From Microvirga puerhi (lineage in GTDB: Bacteria; Pseudomonadota; Alphaproteobacteria; Rhizobiales; Beijerinckiaceae), in assembly GCF_020089865.1 (NCBI RefSeq), contig NZ_JAIRBM010000006.1, forward strand, positions 186,001-250,000: a stretch of DNA of 64,000 bases, written 5' to 3'. Both the position numbers and the translations under genes were made by a program. Positions 39,771-48,557 of this stretch are shown here, piece after piece (the first letter of the stretch is position 1; each line of letters opens with the position of its first letter). The notes under the pieces are model-generated. The model searched no databases, was not told where the DNA came from, and worked only from the letters and a program-made list of their open reading frames with translations.

Positions 39771-39914
39771 GTCATTCCGGGGCGCCGCAGGCGAGCCCGG
39801 AACCCATAAACATTGAGCTTTACGGATAAGGCGCAATGGTCATCCTTGCGCCCTTCCTCGGGTGCTAGTGGTTATGGGTTCCGGGCCTGGTCCTTCGGAC
39901 CATCCCGGAATGAC
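39771..39914. repeat. Dispersed palindromic repeat, copy 1
   Basis: A 144-bp imperfect inverted element bounded by GTCATTCCGGG and CCCGGAATGAC. The inner arms are CCCGGAACCCATAAAC and TTATGGGTTCCGGGC, and each arm holds its own small hairpin (for example GGTCCTTCGGACC). It closely resembles copy 2 at 56047-56191. It fills the gpmA-alkB gap, and its right end abuts the alkB ribosome-binding site (AAGGGG). Confidence 0.85.
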
Positions 39915-39924
39915 AAGGGGTCCC

Positions 39925-40551
39925 ATGAATTCCATCACTCTCGCCCCCGGCCTCGCTTATTATCCCGACTATCTGGACCGGGCGGCGCAGGATGCGCTTC
40001 TCAAGGCCGTGCGGGAGGCAACCCGCGCAGCGCCTCTCTATACGCCGCGCATGCCCCGCACGGGCAAGCCGTTCTCCGTGCGCATGACCAATTGCGGGGG
40101 TCTGGGCTGGGTCTCCGACGAGCATGGATACCGCTATCAGCCGACCCATCCGGAGACCGGCACTGCCTGGCCAGACATCCCGAAGATCGCCCTCGACGCC
40201 TGGGAGGCCCTGAGCGGCTATCCCCATCTGCCGGACGCCTGCCTGATCAACTTCTACGAGCCCAGTGCACGCATGGGCCTGCATCAGGACAAGGACGAGG
40301 AGGAGTTCGACGCGCCGGTGGTCTCGCTCTCCCTCGGCGACACCGCGCTCTTCCGCTACGGTGGCCTCGATCGGAAGGATCCAACGAAGTCCGTGAAGCT
40401 GCGCTCGGGCGATGCGATCGTCTTCGGGGGACCGGCGCGGCTCATCCATCACGGCGTCGACCGGCTCTTTCCGGGTAGCTCGGATCTGCTACCCCAGGGT
40501 GGCCGACTCAACCTCACCTTGAGAAAGGTCAAGGTCGGCCCTATCTCATGA
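39925..40551 (+). CDS. alkB: AlkB-type DNA oxidative demethylase
   Basis: Fe(II)/2-oxoglutarate dioxygenase that removes 1-methyladenine and 3-methylcytosine damage; 208 residues. The iron ligands are HQD in MGLHQDKDEEEFD and the later His in RLIHHGVDR. The 2-oxoglutarate motif RxNxTxR reads RLNLTLR, and CLINFYEPSARMG precedes the HxD. The ATG at 39925 uses AAGGGG immediately after the palindromic repeat; upstream Mets fall inside the repeat. Confidence 0.95.
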   Translation: MNSITLAPGLAYYPDYLDRAAQDALLKAVREATRAAPLYTPRMPRTGKPFSVRMTNCGGLGWVSDEHGYRYQPTHPETGTAWPDIPKIALDAWEALSGYPHLPDACLINFYEPSARMGLHQDKDEEEFDAPVVSLSLGDTALFRYGGLDRKDPTKSVKLRSGDAIVFGGPARLIHHGVDRLFPGSSDLLPQGGRLNLTLRKVKVGPIS

Positions 40552-40575
40552 AACGAGATTACATGAAATCGTGTC

Positions 40576-41136
40576 ATGAAGATTCTGCTCTCTGCAGGCC
40601 TCGCTGCGATGCTGGCCGCGACCAGCGCGGAGGCTCCAACCTCCGTCTTTCCCCCTCGGCCGGGTGTTGAAGCCGAACCCGTGCAGCTCCCCTATGGGAT
40701 CGGGGATCGGGCCGGGTTACGCCCCGTGCGGTCCTCGAACGGCAGCGTTGCCCTCACGGACGGGCCAAAGGATGTCTTCGAGCTCGGCGAGCAGACGCTC
40801 GTCACCTTGTCGCAGGCGCCACAGCTCGAGGGATTGAAAGCCCTTCCTCAGACCCGTCGCGATCAGACTCTTCGCCAGCTCGGGACGGAGGACCCCGAGC
40901 TCCGCGATGTGGCCCTCGAAGCGCTGGGCTCGGCCCAATCCGGCGATATCCTTCGCTACGACATCGTCCTGAGAGCCAGGACCGTCCATTCCGATCTGGA
41001 AGTGGTCAGGATGCTGTCCTTCGTCTTTCTCGACGAATCCGTCGTCCGGATGGCCGCGACCGCGCCGGCGACGGAGCGGGAGGCGAACCTGCCGCGTTTC
41101 CGGAGGCTCGTCCGGAGCCTCACCCTGAGACCATGA
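40576..41136 (+). CDS. Secreted protein, unknown function (paralogue of the next gene)
   Basis: Exported protein of 186 residues. The signal peptide is MKILLSAGLAAMLAATSAEA (about 20 residues). The mature part has no domain I can name, but it aligns with the second half of the next protein: LPYGIGDRAGLRPVR against LPFHVRDQAGFRPVR, TDGPKDVFELGEQ against TEGTKDTIKAVEQ, and LPRFRRLVRSL against LPRFRQVIDKV. It begins 24 bp after alkB with a modest ribosome site, so cotranscription with alkB is possible. Confidence 0.8.
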   Translation: MKILLSAGLAAMLAATSAEAPTSVFPPRPGVEAEPVQLPYGIGDRAGLRPVRSSNGSVALTDGPKDVFELGEQTLVTLSQAPQLEGLKALPQTRRDQTLRQLGTEDPELRDVALEALGSAQSGDILRYDIVLRARTVHSDLEVVRMLSFVFLDESVVRMAATAPATEREANLPRFRRLVRSLTLRP

Positions 41137-41222
41137 TGCACCGCCATAAAGGCTTGCTCCGCGGGGCTTAAACGATATTCATAAGAGCGGACCTGACTAT
41201 TGCCTCCGGAGAATGTTCGGCC

Positions 41223-42158
41223 ATGAAGATCGTCGTTGCCGCCCTGGGCTTCCTTCTGTCGCTCCATGCGGCAGCCGCCGCCGATCCGATCTACCCGCCG
41301 GCATCGCGGGTCGGCCTCGTGCCGCTCGAGGACATGGTCCCGTCGAAACGCTTTACGGGCTTCGAGAACCCTCAGAAGGCCGCGGCGATCACAATCACCG
41401 AGCTGCCTTCCCAGGCTTATGAGCAGCTCGTGGCCGGAATGACGAAGGATTCCCTGCGTCGACAGGGCCTGGACGTCACCTCCCGGGAGAAACTGAAGAT
41501 CGACGGCAAGACCGGCCTTCTCATCGCCGGAGCCATGACGGGGCCGGTGAAGGGCCGCAAATGGGTCCTGGCCCTCAAAGGAGCAGACCTGACGGCGCTG
41601 CTTGTCGCGCAGGTGGAAGGAGGCGACGACGGCTACAGCGAGGCACAGATCCGGGCGGCCCTGAAGAGCGTCGCTCTGCGCGGACCGGTCTCGCTGGACG
41701 AACAGGTCGCTGCCCTGCCCTTCCACGTTCGGGATCAGGCCGGCTTCCGCCCGGTACGGGTCACCGAAGGGAACTCCGTGCTGTTCACCGAAGGCACCAA
41801 GGACACCATCAAGGCTGTCGAGCAGCCGATCCTGATCCTGGCTGCGTCCCAGGTGCCGATGGCGCTCAACGGCGAGCGGCGCGACCAGTTTGCCAGAGCC
41901 GCCCTCAACTCGAACCAGATGCTCAAGGACGTCACCATCGAGCGCGCGGAGTCCTTCCGGCTGCAGGGACAGGACTGGCACGAGATCGTCGCCCGGGCGA
42001 AGGAAGCCGCATCCGGACAACCGGTCATCGTCATGCAGACGATCCGCTTCGACAACGGTCGCTACGTCCGGATGATCGGCCTGACCCGCGAGGCGGACCG
42101 GCAGACCTATCTGCCGCGCTTCCGGCAGGTGATCGACAAGGTCGATATCGACTTCTAG
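41223..42158 (+). CDS. Secreted protein with internal duplication, unknown function
   Basis: Exported protein of 311 residues with a signal peptide MKIVVAALGFLLSLHAAAAA (cleavage about 20). The mature region reads as two related modules. The first (about 30-155) begins SRVGLVPLEDMVPSKRFTGFENP and the second (about 167-311) begins QAGFRPVRVTEGNSVLFTEGTKD. Each has a charged middle and ends in an LxxxLR/VDI segment. The second module matches the upstream paralogue. No catalytic motif is seen; the modules may be binding domains. Confidence 0.8.
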   Translation: MKIVVAALGFLLSLHAAAAADPIYPPASRVGLVPLEDMVPSKRFTGFENPQKAAAITITELPSQAYEQLVAGMTKDSLRRQGLDVTSREKLKIDGKTGLLIAGAMTGPVKGRKWVLALKGADLTALLVAQVEGGDDGYSEAQIRAALKSVALRGPVSLDEQVAALPFHVRDQAGFRPVRVTEGNSVLFTEGTKDTIKAVEQPILILAASQVPMALNGERRDQFARAALNSNQMLKDVTIERAESFRLQGQDWHEIVARAKEAASGQPVIVMQTIRFDNGRYVRMIGLTREADRQTYLPRFRQVIDKVDIDF

Positions 42159-42200
42159 GGCATCGACCGCAAAAGTGGCTCCTTAAACGAGAGCGCCTTC

Positions 42201-42860
42201 TCAGCCGTTCCCATCCCGCTGCGGAAAGACCGGAAGGGACCAGCCGCGGAGGATCGCGAGCGCCCGCAGGCCGAAGGCCGCCGCAAAGCCGGCGGCGGAG
42301 CAGGCGAATGGATCGAGGCCGAGGGCGCGCAGGCCAACCATGACGCCGGCGCCCAGCGCTGCGGCGGTGACGTAGATCTCCTTCCGCAGGACGAGCGGCG
42401 TCGTTCCGGCCAGGATGTCGCGGATGATTCCGCCGAAGGTCGCCGTAACGGTGCCGAGCGCTACGGCCGAGAGGGCCGGCACATCGGCCGCCAGAGCCTT
42501 GCTCGTGCCGCCGATGGCGAAGAGGGCAAGGCCAAGGGCATCGGCCCACAGAAGGGCTCGCCCGCGCCGTCCTCCGTCGAGCGCGGCCACGCGTCGCGGG
42601 CCGAGCGCAAAGACGATCCCGGCCACCATGAGGCAGACGAGAACGTCGCCCGGATCACCGACCCAGAAGACCGGGCGCGTGCCGATCAGCAGATCGCGCA
42701 AGGTGCCACCGCCGACGCCCGTGACCGTCGCGAGAAGCGCGAAGCCGAACGGATCCATGCCCTTTCGCGCTGCCACGAGGGCGCCCGTAAGGGCGAAAAC
42801 CGCCACGCCGACGGTCTCGAACGGAATGCTGTCGATGAGGCCCACAGGGCGCGCTTTCAA
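42201..42860 (-). CDS. UPF0126/TRIC-like cation channel family membrane protein
   Basis: Polytopic membrane protein of 219 residues with about seven helices in two repeats. Each repeat has the family's glycine/arginine-aspartate motif: TGVGGGTLRDLL near residue 47 and ATFGGIIRDILAG near 132. Members form trimeric K+/cation-conducting channels related to eukaryotic TRIC; the physiological role in bacteria is not settled. It is convergent with the secreted protein gene. Confidence 0.92.
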   Translation of the reverse strand: MKARPVGLIDSIPFETVGVAVFALTGALVAARKGMDPFGFALLATVTGVGGGTLRDLLIGTRPVFWVGDPGDVLVCLMVAGIVFALGPRRVAALDGGRRGRALLWADALGLALFAIGGTSKALAADVPALSAVALGTVTATFGGIIRDILAGTTPLVLRKEIYVTAAALGAGVMVGLRALGLDPFACSAAGFAAAFGLRALAILRGWSLPVFPQRDGNG

Positions 42861-42973
42861 AGTCGTTGCCGCCGTTGCTGCGGCAGGCGAATTGTAGGAT
42901 GAGACCTGCCGTCATGGGAACGGCCGTGCTGGGGAAAGCACGACCGTTTCACGTCATAGGCATTTTGAGACGA

Positions 42974-43022
42974 TCATTCCAGGGCGGCTCGCGGAGCTGA
43001 GCCCGACGGCCCTCTGGAATGA
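42974..43022. repeat. Short relative of the GTCATTCC palindromic repeat
   Basis: An inverted element TCATTCCAGGGC ... GCCCTCTGGAATGA (one 2-base bulge) with a GCTCGCGGAGC hairpin in its centre. The outer ends match those of the two longer copies elsewhere in the window, but the CCCATAAAC block is missing. It lies 11 bp downstream of the grpE stop and may act as its transcript end. Confidence 0.65.
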
Positions 43023-43033
43023 CGGTCGTTGGA

Positions 43034-43648
43034 TCAGGATGCCGTGGAGGAATTGTCGGCTTCGGCGCCGTTCGGAGCCGCTTTGGGCCCACCTTTCGCG
43101 ACGCCGACCAGGGCCGGACGCAGGACGCGGTCGCCGATCACATACCCGGACTGGACCACCTGGACCACCGTGCCGTTGGGCACGTCCGGGTTGGGAACCT
43201 CGAACATGGCCTGATGGACATTCGGATCGAACTTCTGGCCCTGCGGATCGAGCCTCTTGACCCCGTGGCGTTCCAGGGTCTTGAGCAGGTCGCGCTCGGT
43301 CAGATCGATGCCTTCGACCAGGCCCTTGAAAGCACCTTCGGCCGCCTCGCGGGCCTCTTCCGGCACGTTCTCGATGGCGCGTCGCACATTGTCCGCCACG
43401 TTCAGCATGTCGCGCGCGAAGCTGGTAACCGCATAGGTCCGCGCATCCGCCACTTCACGCTCCGTGCGACGACGCAGATTTTCCATATCGGCCATCAGGC
43501 GGAGCATCTTGTCCTTCAAATCGGCCTTCTCGGCCTCAAGGACAGCCACCGGATCGGGAGCGGCCTGAGGAGCGGCGTCGTTGGCGGCCTCGGCAACCGG
43601 GTCGGCCTGCGGCGTGTTCTGGTGTTCCGTATCTTGCGGCTTCATCAT
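43034..43648 (-). CDS. grpE: Nucleotide exchange factor GrpE
   Basis: DnaK co-chaperone releasing ADP; 204 residues. A disordered acidic/Ala-rich N-terminus (about 1-40) is followed by a long coiled coil ([30 protein letters not shown]). The beta-wing domain has [46 protein letters not shown]. Adjacent ATGs at 43648 and 43645 could start it. It is 57 bp downstream of glnD and apart from both dnaK and hrcA, which is unusual since grpE often follows hrcA. Confidence 0.97.
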   Translation of the reverse strand: MMKPQDTEHQNTPQADPVAEAANDAAPQAAPDPVAVLEAEKADLKDKMLRLMADMENLRRRTEREVADARTYAVTSFARDMLNVADNVRRAIENVPEEAREAAEGAFKGLVEGIDLTERDLLKTLERHGVKRLDPQGQKFDPNVHQAMFEVPNPDVPNGTVVQVVQSGYVIGDRVLRPALVGVAKGGPKAAPNGAEADNSSTAS

Positions 43649-43705
43649 AGCTCTACTGAGATGGAAAACGTTTCCGGGCACATATCAGGTCCCTGACGCC
43701 ACAAA

Positions 43706-46456
43706 TCAAGCGCTGCGGCGCTGACCAGCCTCCGTTTCCTCCGCTTTGAAGACCTCCAGCAGAGCTCTCCGGATAGAAGCCTGACGGCCCGCATGGGTCA
43801 CCTTCGTGCCGGTCAGATCGGTCACGTAGAATACGTCCACGGCCTTTTCGCCGAACGTGACGATATGGGCCGAGGCAATGTTGAGGTTGAGCTTCCCGAG
43901 AGCGGTCGTGAGATCGTAGAGGAGGCCCGGCCGGTCAAGGCCCGAGACCTCGATCACGGTCTGCCGGTTCGACAGGGAATTGTCGATCGACACCTCCGGC
44001 GCGAGCTGGAACGTCCGGGAACGTTCCTTCGCCGGCCGTTTGCCGTCGACCAGATCGGCGATCTTCACCTCGCCCTTGAGGGCACGCTCGATGGCCGTCG
44101 CGACCCGCTCCGCCCGGCGCAGTTCGTCCTCGTCCCGGTCGAAAGCGCGCGACAGGACGATGGTGTCGAGTGCCATGCCATCCGTGGTGGTGAAGATCTG
44201 CGCATCGACGATATTGCCGCCGGCCGCCGCGCAGGCGCCGGTGATGATGGCGAGCAAACGCGGATGATCCGGCGACAGGATCGTGAATTCCGTGACGCCC
44301 CGGAAATGATCGGTCTCGTAGGCCGTGGTGACGGTGCGGCCCGCCTTGTCGGAGGCCTGTACGAAATGCGCCTGCTTCACGCGCCGCGCCTCGTCCGTCT
44401 TGAGCCAATAGGCCGGCGCGTGACGGGACGCATAGGCATCGAACTCTTCCTGCGTCCAGTCCGGCAGCGCCGCGCGAAGTTCCTCCTGCGCCAGCCGGAT
44501 GCGATCCGACCGGGCGATGTCGGCAGCACCACCGCCGAGCATCACTTCCGTCTCGTGGTAGAGGTTGCGCAGGAGCTGCCCCTTCCATCCGTTCCACACC
44601 CCGGGCCCCACCGCCTTGATGTCGGCAATGGTGAGGATGTGGAGCAGCTTCAGGCGCTCCATGGTCTGCACCGTTTCCGCGAAGCTCTTGATCGTTGCGG
44701 GATCGGACAGGTCGCGGCTCTGAGCGGTGTTCGAGGCCAGGAGATGGTGCTCGACGAGCCACGCGACCGTATCGGTCTCTGACCCGGTGAGGCCGAAGCG
44801 CGGCCCGAGCTTGCGTGCGATGGCGGCACCCGCCGTCGAGTGATCCTGCGGCCGCCCCTTCGCGATGTCGTGCAGAAAGACCGCCACATAAAGCGCGCGG
44901 CGGTTATGGATCGTCCCGGCGATCTGCGTCGCGAGCGGATGATCGGCGCTTCCCGCTCCGCTCTCGATCTCCGTCAGGACGCCGATGGAGCGGATTAAAT
45001 GCTCGTCCACCGTATAGTGGTGATACATGTTGAACTGCATCATCGCGACGATGCGGCCGAAATCGGGAATGAAGCGCCCGAGAACGCCTGCTTCGTTCAT
45101 CAGCCGCAGCACGACCTCCGGCGCATTCTTCGACGTCAGGATGTCGAGAAACAAGCGGTTTGCTTCCTCGTCGTTGCGCAACGTCGGACCGATGAGGGAC
45201 AGCGAGCGGGTGGCGAGACGCGTCGCATCAGGGTGAATGGCGAGGTTGTGACGATCGGCGAGCCAGAACAGGCGGATCAGGTTGACCGGATCGTGCTCGA
45301 ACGCGTCCTCGCCGCGCAGATTGATGCGGTTGTTGTCGATGACGAACGCATCGTTTTCGAGCGCGCCGCCACGACGACGGCGGAAGCGCCCGAACATACG
45401 GTCGAGCACGGGGCGCTTCTTTGCCTGGCGCGCCTCGAGTTCGGCGCAGACGATGGCCGTAAGATCGCCCACGTCCTTGGCGATGCGAAAGTAAGCCTTC
45501 ATGAAGCGCTCGGTTGCCGACAGGCCGCCACGTCCGGAGAAACCGATGCGCTCGGCAATCGTCCGCTGCAGATCGAATGTCAGGCGTTCCTCTGCACGTC
45601 CCGTCGCGAAATGCAGATGGCACCGCACGCGCCACAAGAACTCCTCACAGCGTGCGAAGAGCTTGAACTCTTCCGGCGTGAAGAGACCGGCCTTCACCAG
45701 CTCTTCCGGCTCGCGGACGCGATAGACGTATTTGGCGATCCAGAAGAGCGTGTTGAGATCGCGCAAGCCGCCCTTGCCGTCCTTGACGTTCGGCTCCACG
45801 AGATAGCGCGACGCGCCGGCTTTCGCGACACGCGCGTCACGCTCCTTCAGTTTCGCATCGACGAATTCCGCCGCGGAGAGGGCGACGATTTCGCGGTCGA
45901 AGCGGGTGACGAGATCATCGTAGAGGGCCTTGTCGCCGAGGATGAAACGGGATTCGAGCAGCGACGTCCGGATCGTCATGTCCGCCGCGCCTTCCCGCAG
46001 ACATTCCTCGACGGAGCGCGTGGCGTGGCCGACCTTCAGCTTGAGATCCCAGAGGATGTAGAGCATCGCCTCGACGACGCTCTCGCTCCATGCGGTCTTC
46101 TTGTACGGAAGCAGGAAGAGCAGATCGACGTCTGATCCCGGGGCGAGCGTGCCGCGTCCATAGCCGCCGGTGGCGACCACCGCGAGACGTTCGGCCATGG
46201 ACGGATTATCGGCCGGATAGAGATGCCGGACCACGGTGTCGTGAACGAAGCGTACGAGGTCGTCCATCCGATCCGACAGGAAACGCGCGCAGGCGAGGCC
46301 GTTGCCCTTTTCGATCAACCGCTCTTCCGCAGCCGCGCGCGTCTCGTCGAGGAAGCGCCGCAGATCCGGAACCAGTCTCGCCCGCAATTCGGTGGCGTCA
46401 CGGAGCGGCTCGTTGCCGAGAGCAGGCAGGACGGTGTCGAGGCTGGAATGAGCCAT
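43706..46456 (-). CDS. glnD: [Protein-PII] uridylyltransferase / UMP-removing enzyme
   Basis: Nitrogen-status sensor modifying PII proteins; 916 residues. The nucleotidyltransferase motif is GGYGRGTLAPGSDVDLLFLLP near residue 90. The PII-UTase helical part follows, then an HD domain with FLHDIAKGRPQDHS, and two C-terminal ACT domains (TEFTILSPDHPRLLAIITGACA and VIEVSGLDRPGLLYDLTTAL) that bind glutamine. The ATG at 46456 (MAHSSLDTVL) has AGGGT upstream and is preferred to 46492. It is divergent from the sulfonate-type transporter. Confidence 0.97.
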   Translation of the reverse strand: MAHSSLDTVLPALGNEPLRDATELRARLVPDLRRFLDETRAAAEERLIEKGNGLACARFLSDRMDDLVRFVHDTVVRHLYPADNPSMAERLAVVATGGYGRGTLAPGSDVDLLFLLPYKKTAWSESVVEAMLYILWDLKLKVGHATRSVEECLREGAADMTIRTSLLESRFILGDKALYDDLVTRFDREIVALSAAEFVDAKLKERDARVAKAGASRYLVEPNVKDGKGGLRDLNTLFWIAKYVYRVREPEELVKAGLFTPEEFKLFARCEEFLWRVRCHLHFATGRAEERLTFDLQRTIAERIGFSGRGGLSATERFMKAYFRIAKDVGDLTAIVCAELEARQAKKRPVLDRMFGRFRRRRGGALENDAFVIDNNRINLRGEDAFEHDPVNLIRLFWLADRHNLAIHPDATRLATRSLSLIGPTLRNDEEANRLFLDILTSKNAPEVVLRLMNEAGVLGRFIPDFGRIVAMMQFNMYHHYTVDEHLIRSIGVLTEIESGAGSADHPLATQIAGTIHNRRALYVAVFLHDIAKGRPQDHSTAGAAIARKLGPRFGLTGSETDTVAWLVEHHLLASNTAQSRDLSDPATIKSFAETVQTMERLKLLHILTIADIKAVGPGVWNGWKGQLLRNLYHETEVMLGGGAADIARSDRIRLAQEELRAALPDWTQEEFDAYASRHAPAYWLKTDEARRVKQAHFVQASDKAGRTVTTAYETDHFRGVTEFTILSPDHPRLLAIITGACAAAGGNIVDAQIFTTTDGMALDTIVLSRAFDRDEDELRRAERVATAIERALKGEVKIADLVDGKRPAKERSRTFQLAPEVSIDNSLSNRQTVIEVSGLDRPGLLYDLTTALGKLNLNIASAHIVTFGEKAVDVFYVTDLTGTKVTHAGRQASIRRALLEVFKAEETEAGQRRSA

Positions 46457-46570
46457 GGGCAGACCCTGTACACGATGGCTCTCGCTTACCACCTCGGCGC
46501 GTCGCCGCCCATGGGTGACGATCGCCGCTGAGGTCGCAGGCGCTCAGACGTTCGTTTTAGAAGACTCTGT

Positions 46571-46600
46571 TTGACATAAGAAACGTATCGGTCCTATAAA
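46571..46600 (+). promoter_or_regulatory. Sigma70-type promoter of the sulfonate-type ABC operon
   Basis: TTGACA at 46571 and TATAAA at 46595 with an 18-bp spacer (CTATAA with 17), a near-consensus housekeeping promoter. The predicted start point, about 46607, coincides with the first base of the SAM-II aptamer, so the two elements support each other. Confidence 0.8.
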
Positions 46601-46607
46601 AAGGACA

Positions 46608-46664
46608 CGCGCCGATTTGAGCAAGCAGCTTGCGGGCGCGAAACAAATGCAGCTAAAGCGCCGG
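46608..46664 (+). ncRNA. SAM-II (SAM_alpha) riboswitch aptamer
   Basis: The leader contains the conserved SAM-II segments in order: P1 left arm CGCGC (46608-46612), GATTTGAGC, GCTTGCGG, P1 right arm GCGCG (46636-46640), then AAACAAATGC and AGCTAAAGC. These match, by recall, the metagenomic crystal-structure sequence and Agrobacterium metA leaders (GAUUU...UUGC...AAAUGNAGCUAAA). The pseudoknot between the P1 loop and the 3' AGCUAAA strand was not folded here. Family knowledge: binding SAM represses the downstream sulfur-metabolism gene in Alphaproteobacteria. Confidence 0.85.
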
Positions 46665-46680
46665 GTGGCCCGACGGGACG

Positions 46681-46700
46681 CTCCTGCGCCAAACCAGGAG
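46681..46700 (+). promoter_or_regulatory. Shine-Dalgarno-sequestering hairpin (expression platform)
   Basis: CTCCTG (46681-46686) is perfectly complementary to CAGGAG (46695-46700), which is the ribosome-binding site 7 bp before the ATG at 46708. Forming this stem would block translation of the binding-protein gene. It is the likely output of the upstream SAM-II aptamer, a translational off switch (inference). Confidence 0.6.
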
Positions 46701-46707
46701 TATCACC

Positions 46708-47667
46708 ATGGCCTTCTCCCGCCGCCTCTTCCTCGCCGCCTCCTTCGCCACGAGCCTCGCGTCCACAGCCTTCGCTCAGCCGAAGGAAATCCGGATCGAT
46801 TATGCCACCTACAATCCGGTCAGCCTCGTCCTGAAGGACAACGGCTTCCTGGAAAAGGAACTGGCGAAGGACGGCATCAGCGTCCGCTGGGTGCAGAGCC
46901 TCGGCTCCAACAAGGCGCTCGAATTCCTGAATGCGGGCTCCCTGGATTTCGGCTCCACGGCCGGTGCGGCCGCGCTGATCGGCAAGGTCAACGGCAATCC
47001 CATCAAGTCGATCTACGTCTATTCGCGCCCTGAATGGACCGCTCTCGTCACGGGCAAGGACAGCACCATCACCAAGGTCGAGGATCTGAAGGGCAAACGC
47101 GTCGCGGTCACGCGCGGCACGGATCCGCACATCTTCCTGGTGCGGGCGCTTCAGGACGCCAAGCTCACCGAGAAGGACGTGAAGCTCGTCCTCCTGCAGC
47201 ATCCGGACGGACGGACCGCCCTGGAGCGCGGCGATGTGGATGCTTGGGCCGGCCTCGATCCGCTGATGGCCGCAGCCGAAGTCGAGAGCGGCGCAAAGCT
47301 GTTCTACCGCAATGCCGCCGCCAATACCTGGGGCATCCTCAACGTGAGCGAGGCATTCGCCAAGGAAAACCCCGCTCTCGTCACCCGAGTGCTGAAAGCC
47401 TACGAAGAGGCGCGCGCCTATTCGCTCGCCAATCCGGCGGAGCTGAAGAAGAGCCTCGTCGCGTACACCAAGCTGCCTGAGGCCGTGATCGACCGTCAGC
47501 TCGAGCGCACGGAACTGACCCATTCCGCCATCGGCCAGGCGCAGATCGACACCATCCTCGCCGCGGGCCTTGCCCTGCAACAGGCCGGCGTCATTCCTGC
47601 CGACACGGATGTGCGTGCCGCCGTCGATGGGCTCGTCGACCGCCGCTTCGCCACCGCGTCCCGCTAA
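46708..47667 (+). CDS. ABC transporter substrate-binding protein, SsuA/TauA/NrtA family
   Basis: Periplasmic receptor of 319 residues. A signal peptide with an RR pair (MAFSRRLFLAASFATSLAS to AFA, about 23) precedes the SsuA-like fold: RIDYATYNPVSLVLKDNGFLEKEL, VQSLGSNKALEFLNAGSLDFGSTAGAAALIG, DLKGKRVAVTRGTDPHIFLVRAL and DVDAWAGLDPLMAAAE. The family carries aliphatic sulfonates, taurine or nitrate. Control by a SAM-II riboswitch points to a sulfur source or methionine precursor. No sulfonate monooxygenase is adjacent, so the exact ligand is open. Confidence 0.92.
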   Translation: MAFSRRLFLAASFATSLASTAFAQPKEIRIDYATYNPVSLVLKDNGFLEKELAKDGISVRWVQSLGSNKALEFLNAGSLDFGSTAGAAALIGKVNGNPIKSIYVYSRPEWTALVTGKDSTITKVEDLKGKRVAVTRGTDPHIFLVRALQDAKLTEKDVKLVLLQHPDGRTALERGDVDAWAGLDPLMAAAEVESGAKLFYRNAAANTWGILNVSEAFAKENPALVTRVLKAYEEARAYSLANPAELKKSLVAYTKLPEAVIDRQLERTELTHSAIGQAQIDTILAAGLALQQAGVIPADTDVRAAVDGLVDRRFATASR

Positions 47668-47690
47668 CCGCTTCATCACGGGAGAGCGCC

Positions 47691-48557
47691 GTGACAGGCC
47701 AAGGCACGCTCCAATCCACGCGCCAAGGCTGGTCCTCCCCCCAAGGAGCTGCCGCTCTCGCGGCTCCTTCTCCTGCCGGGAAGCGTCGCGCCTTCGATGG
47801 GCGCGTCCTTCTCGGCATTTTCTTGCCTCTCGCAATCGCGCTGCTCTGGGAAGCAGCCGTCCATTTCGGCTTCGCGCAGGGACGCCTCGTTCCACCGCCG
47901 AGCCGGATCCTCACCACCCTCTGGGGCCTCGCGAAGACAGGCGAACTCTGGACACATGCCACGGCGACGCTCTGGCGTATTCTCGCAGGCTTCGCCATCG
48001 GCGCCATCGCCGGCATCGTGTTCGGGGCGCTGTCCGGTTCTAGCGATGCCTTGCGTCGTCTGCTCGATCCGACGCTTCAGGCGCTGCGCGCCATTCCGTC
48101 GATCGCCTGGGTCCCGCTATTCATCCTCTGGCTCGGCATCTTCGAAGCGTCCAAGGTGGCGCTGATCGCGGTCGGCGTGTTCTTTCCCGTCTATCTCGGG
48201 ATCGCGGGCGCGATTCTGTCGGTCGACCGCAAGCTCGTGGAAGTCGGACGCGTATTTCGCCTGTCCCGGATCGCGCTTGCACGGCGCATTCTCCTCCCCG
48301 CCGTTCTTCCCGAGGCCGTCATCGCGCTCCGTTCCGGCCTCGGCCTCGGCTTCATGTTCGTGGTCGCCGCGGAGTTCATGGGTGCTTCCGAAGGTCTCGG
48401 CTACCTGCTGGTCGACGGGCAGCAGATGGGCAAGCCGGATCAGATCCTTGCGGCGATCATCGCCTTCGCCCTGCTCGGCAAGGCGGCGGACAGCCTTCTC
48501 GTTCTCGCCACGCGCCCGCTCGTCCGCTGGCAGGATACCGTGCGGGAGCGCCTCTGA
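47691..48557 (+). CDS. ABC transporter permease, SsuC/TauC family
   Basis: Inner-membrane permease of 288 residues with six predicted helices. It starts with GTG at 47691 behind GGGAGAG. A polar N-terminal tail of about 30 residues leads to the first helix (LLGIFLPLAIALLWEAAVHFG). The EAA loop, which contacts the ATPase, is EVGRVFRLSRIALARRILLPAVLPEAVIALRSGLGLGFMFVVAAEFMG. Its stop overlaps the ATPase start (TGATG). Confidence 0.94.
   Translation: MTGQGTLQSTRQGWSSPQGAAALAAPSPAGKRRAFDGRVLLGIFLPLAIALLWEAAVHFGFAQGRLVPPPSRILTTLWGLAKTGELWTHATATLWRILAGFAIGAIAGIVFGALSGSSDALRRLLDPTLQALRAIPSIAWVPLFILWLGIFEASKVALIAVGVFFPVYLGIAGAILSVDRKLVEVGRVFRLSRIALARRILLPAVLPEAVIALRSGLGLGFMFVVAAEFMGASEGLGYLLVDGQQMGKPDQILAAIIAFALLGKAADSLLVLATRPLVRWQDTVRERL

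Noticed and set aside
39727-39924. Possible CRISPR or insertion sequence in the gpmA-alkB gap
   Set aside because: There are no regularly spaced repeats and no transposase frame. The gap is a single palindromic element.
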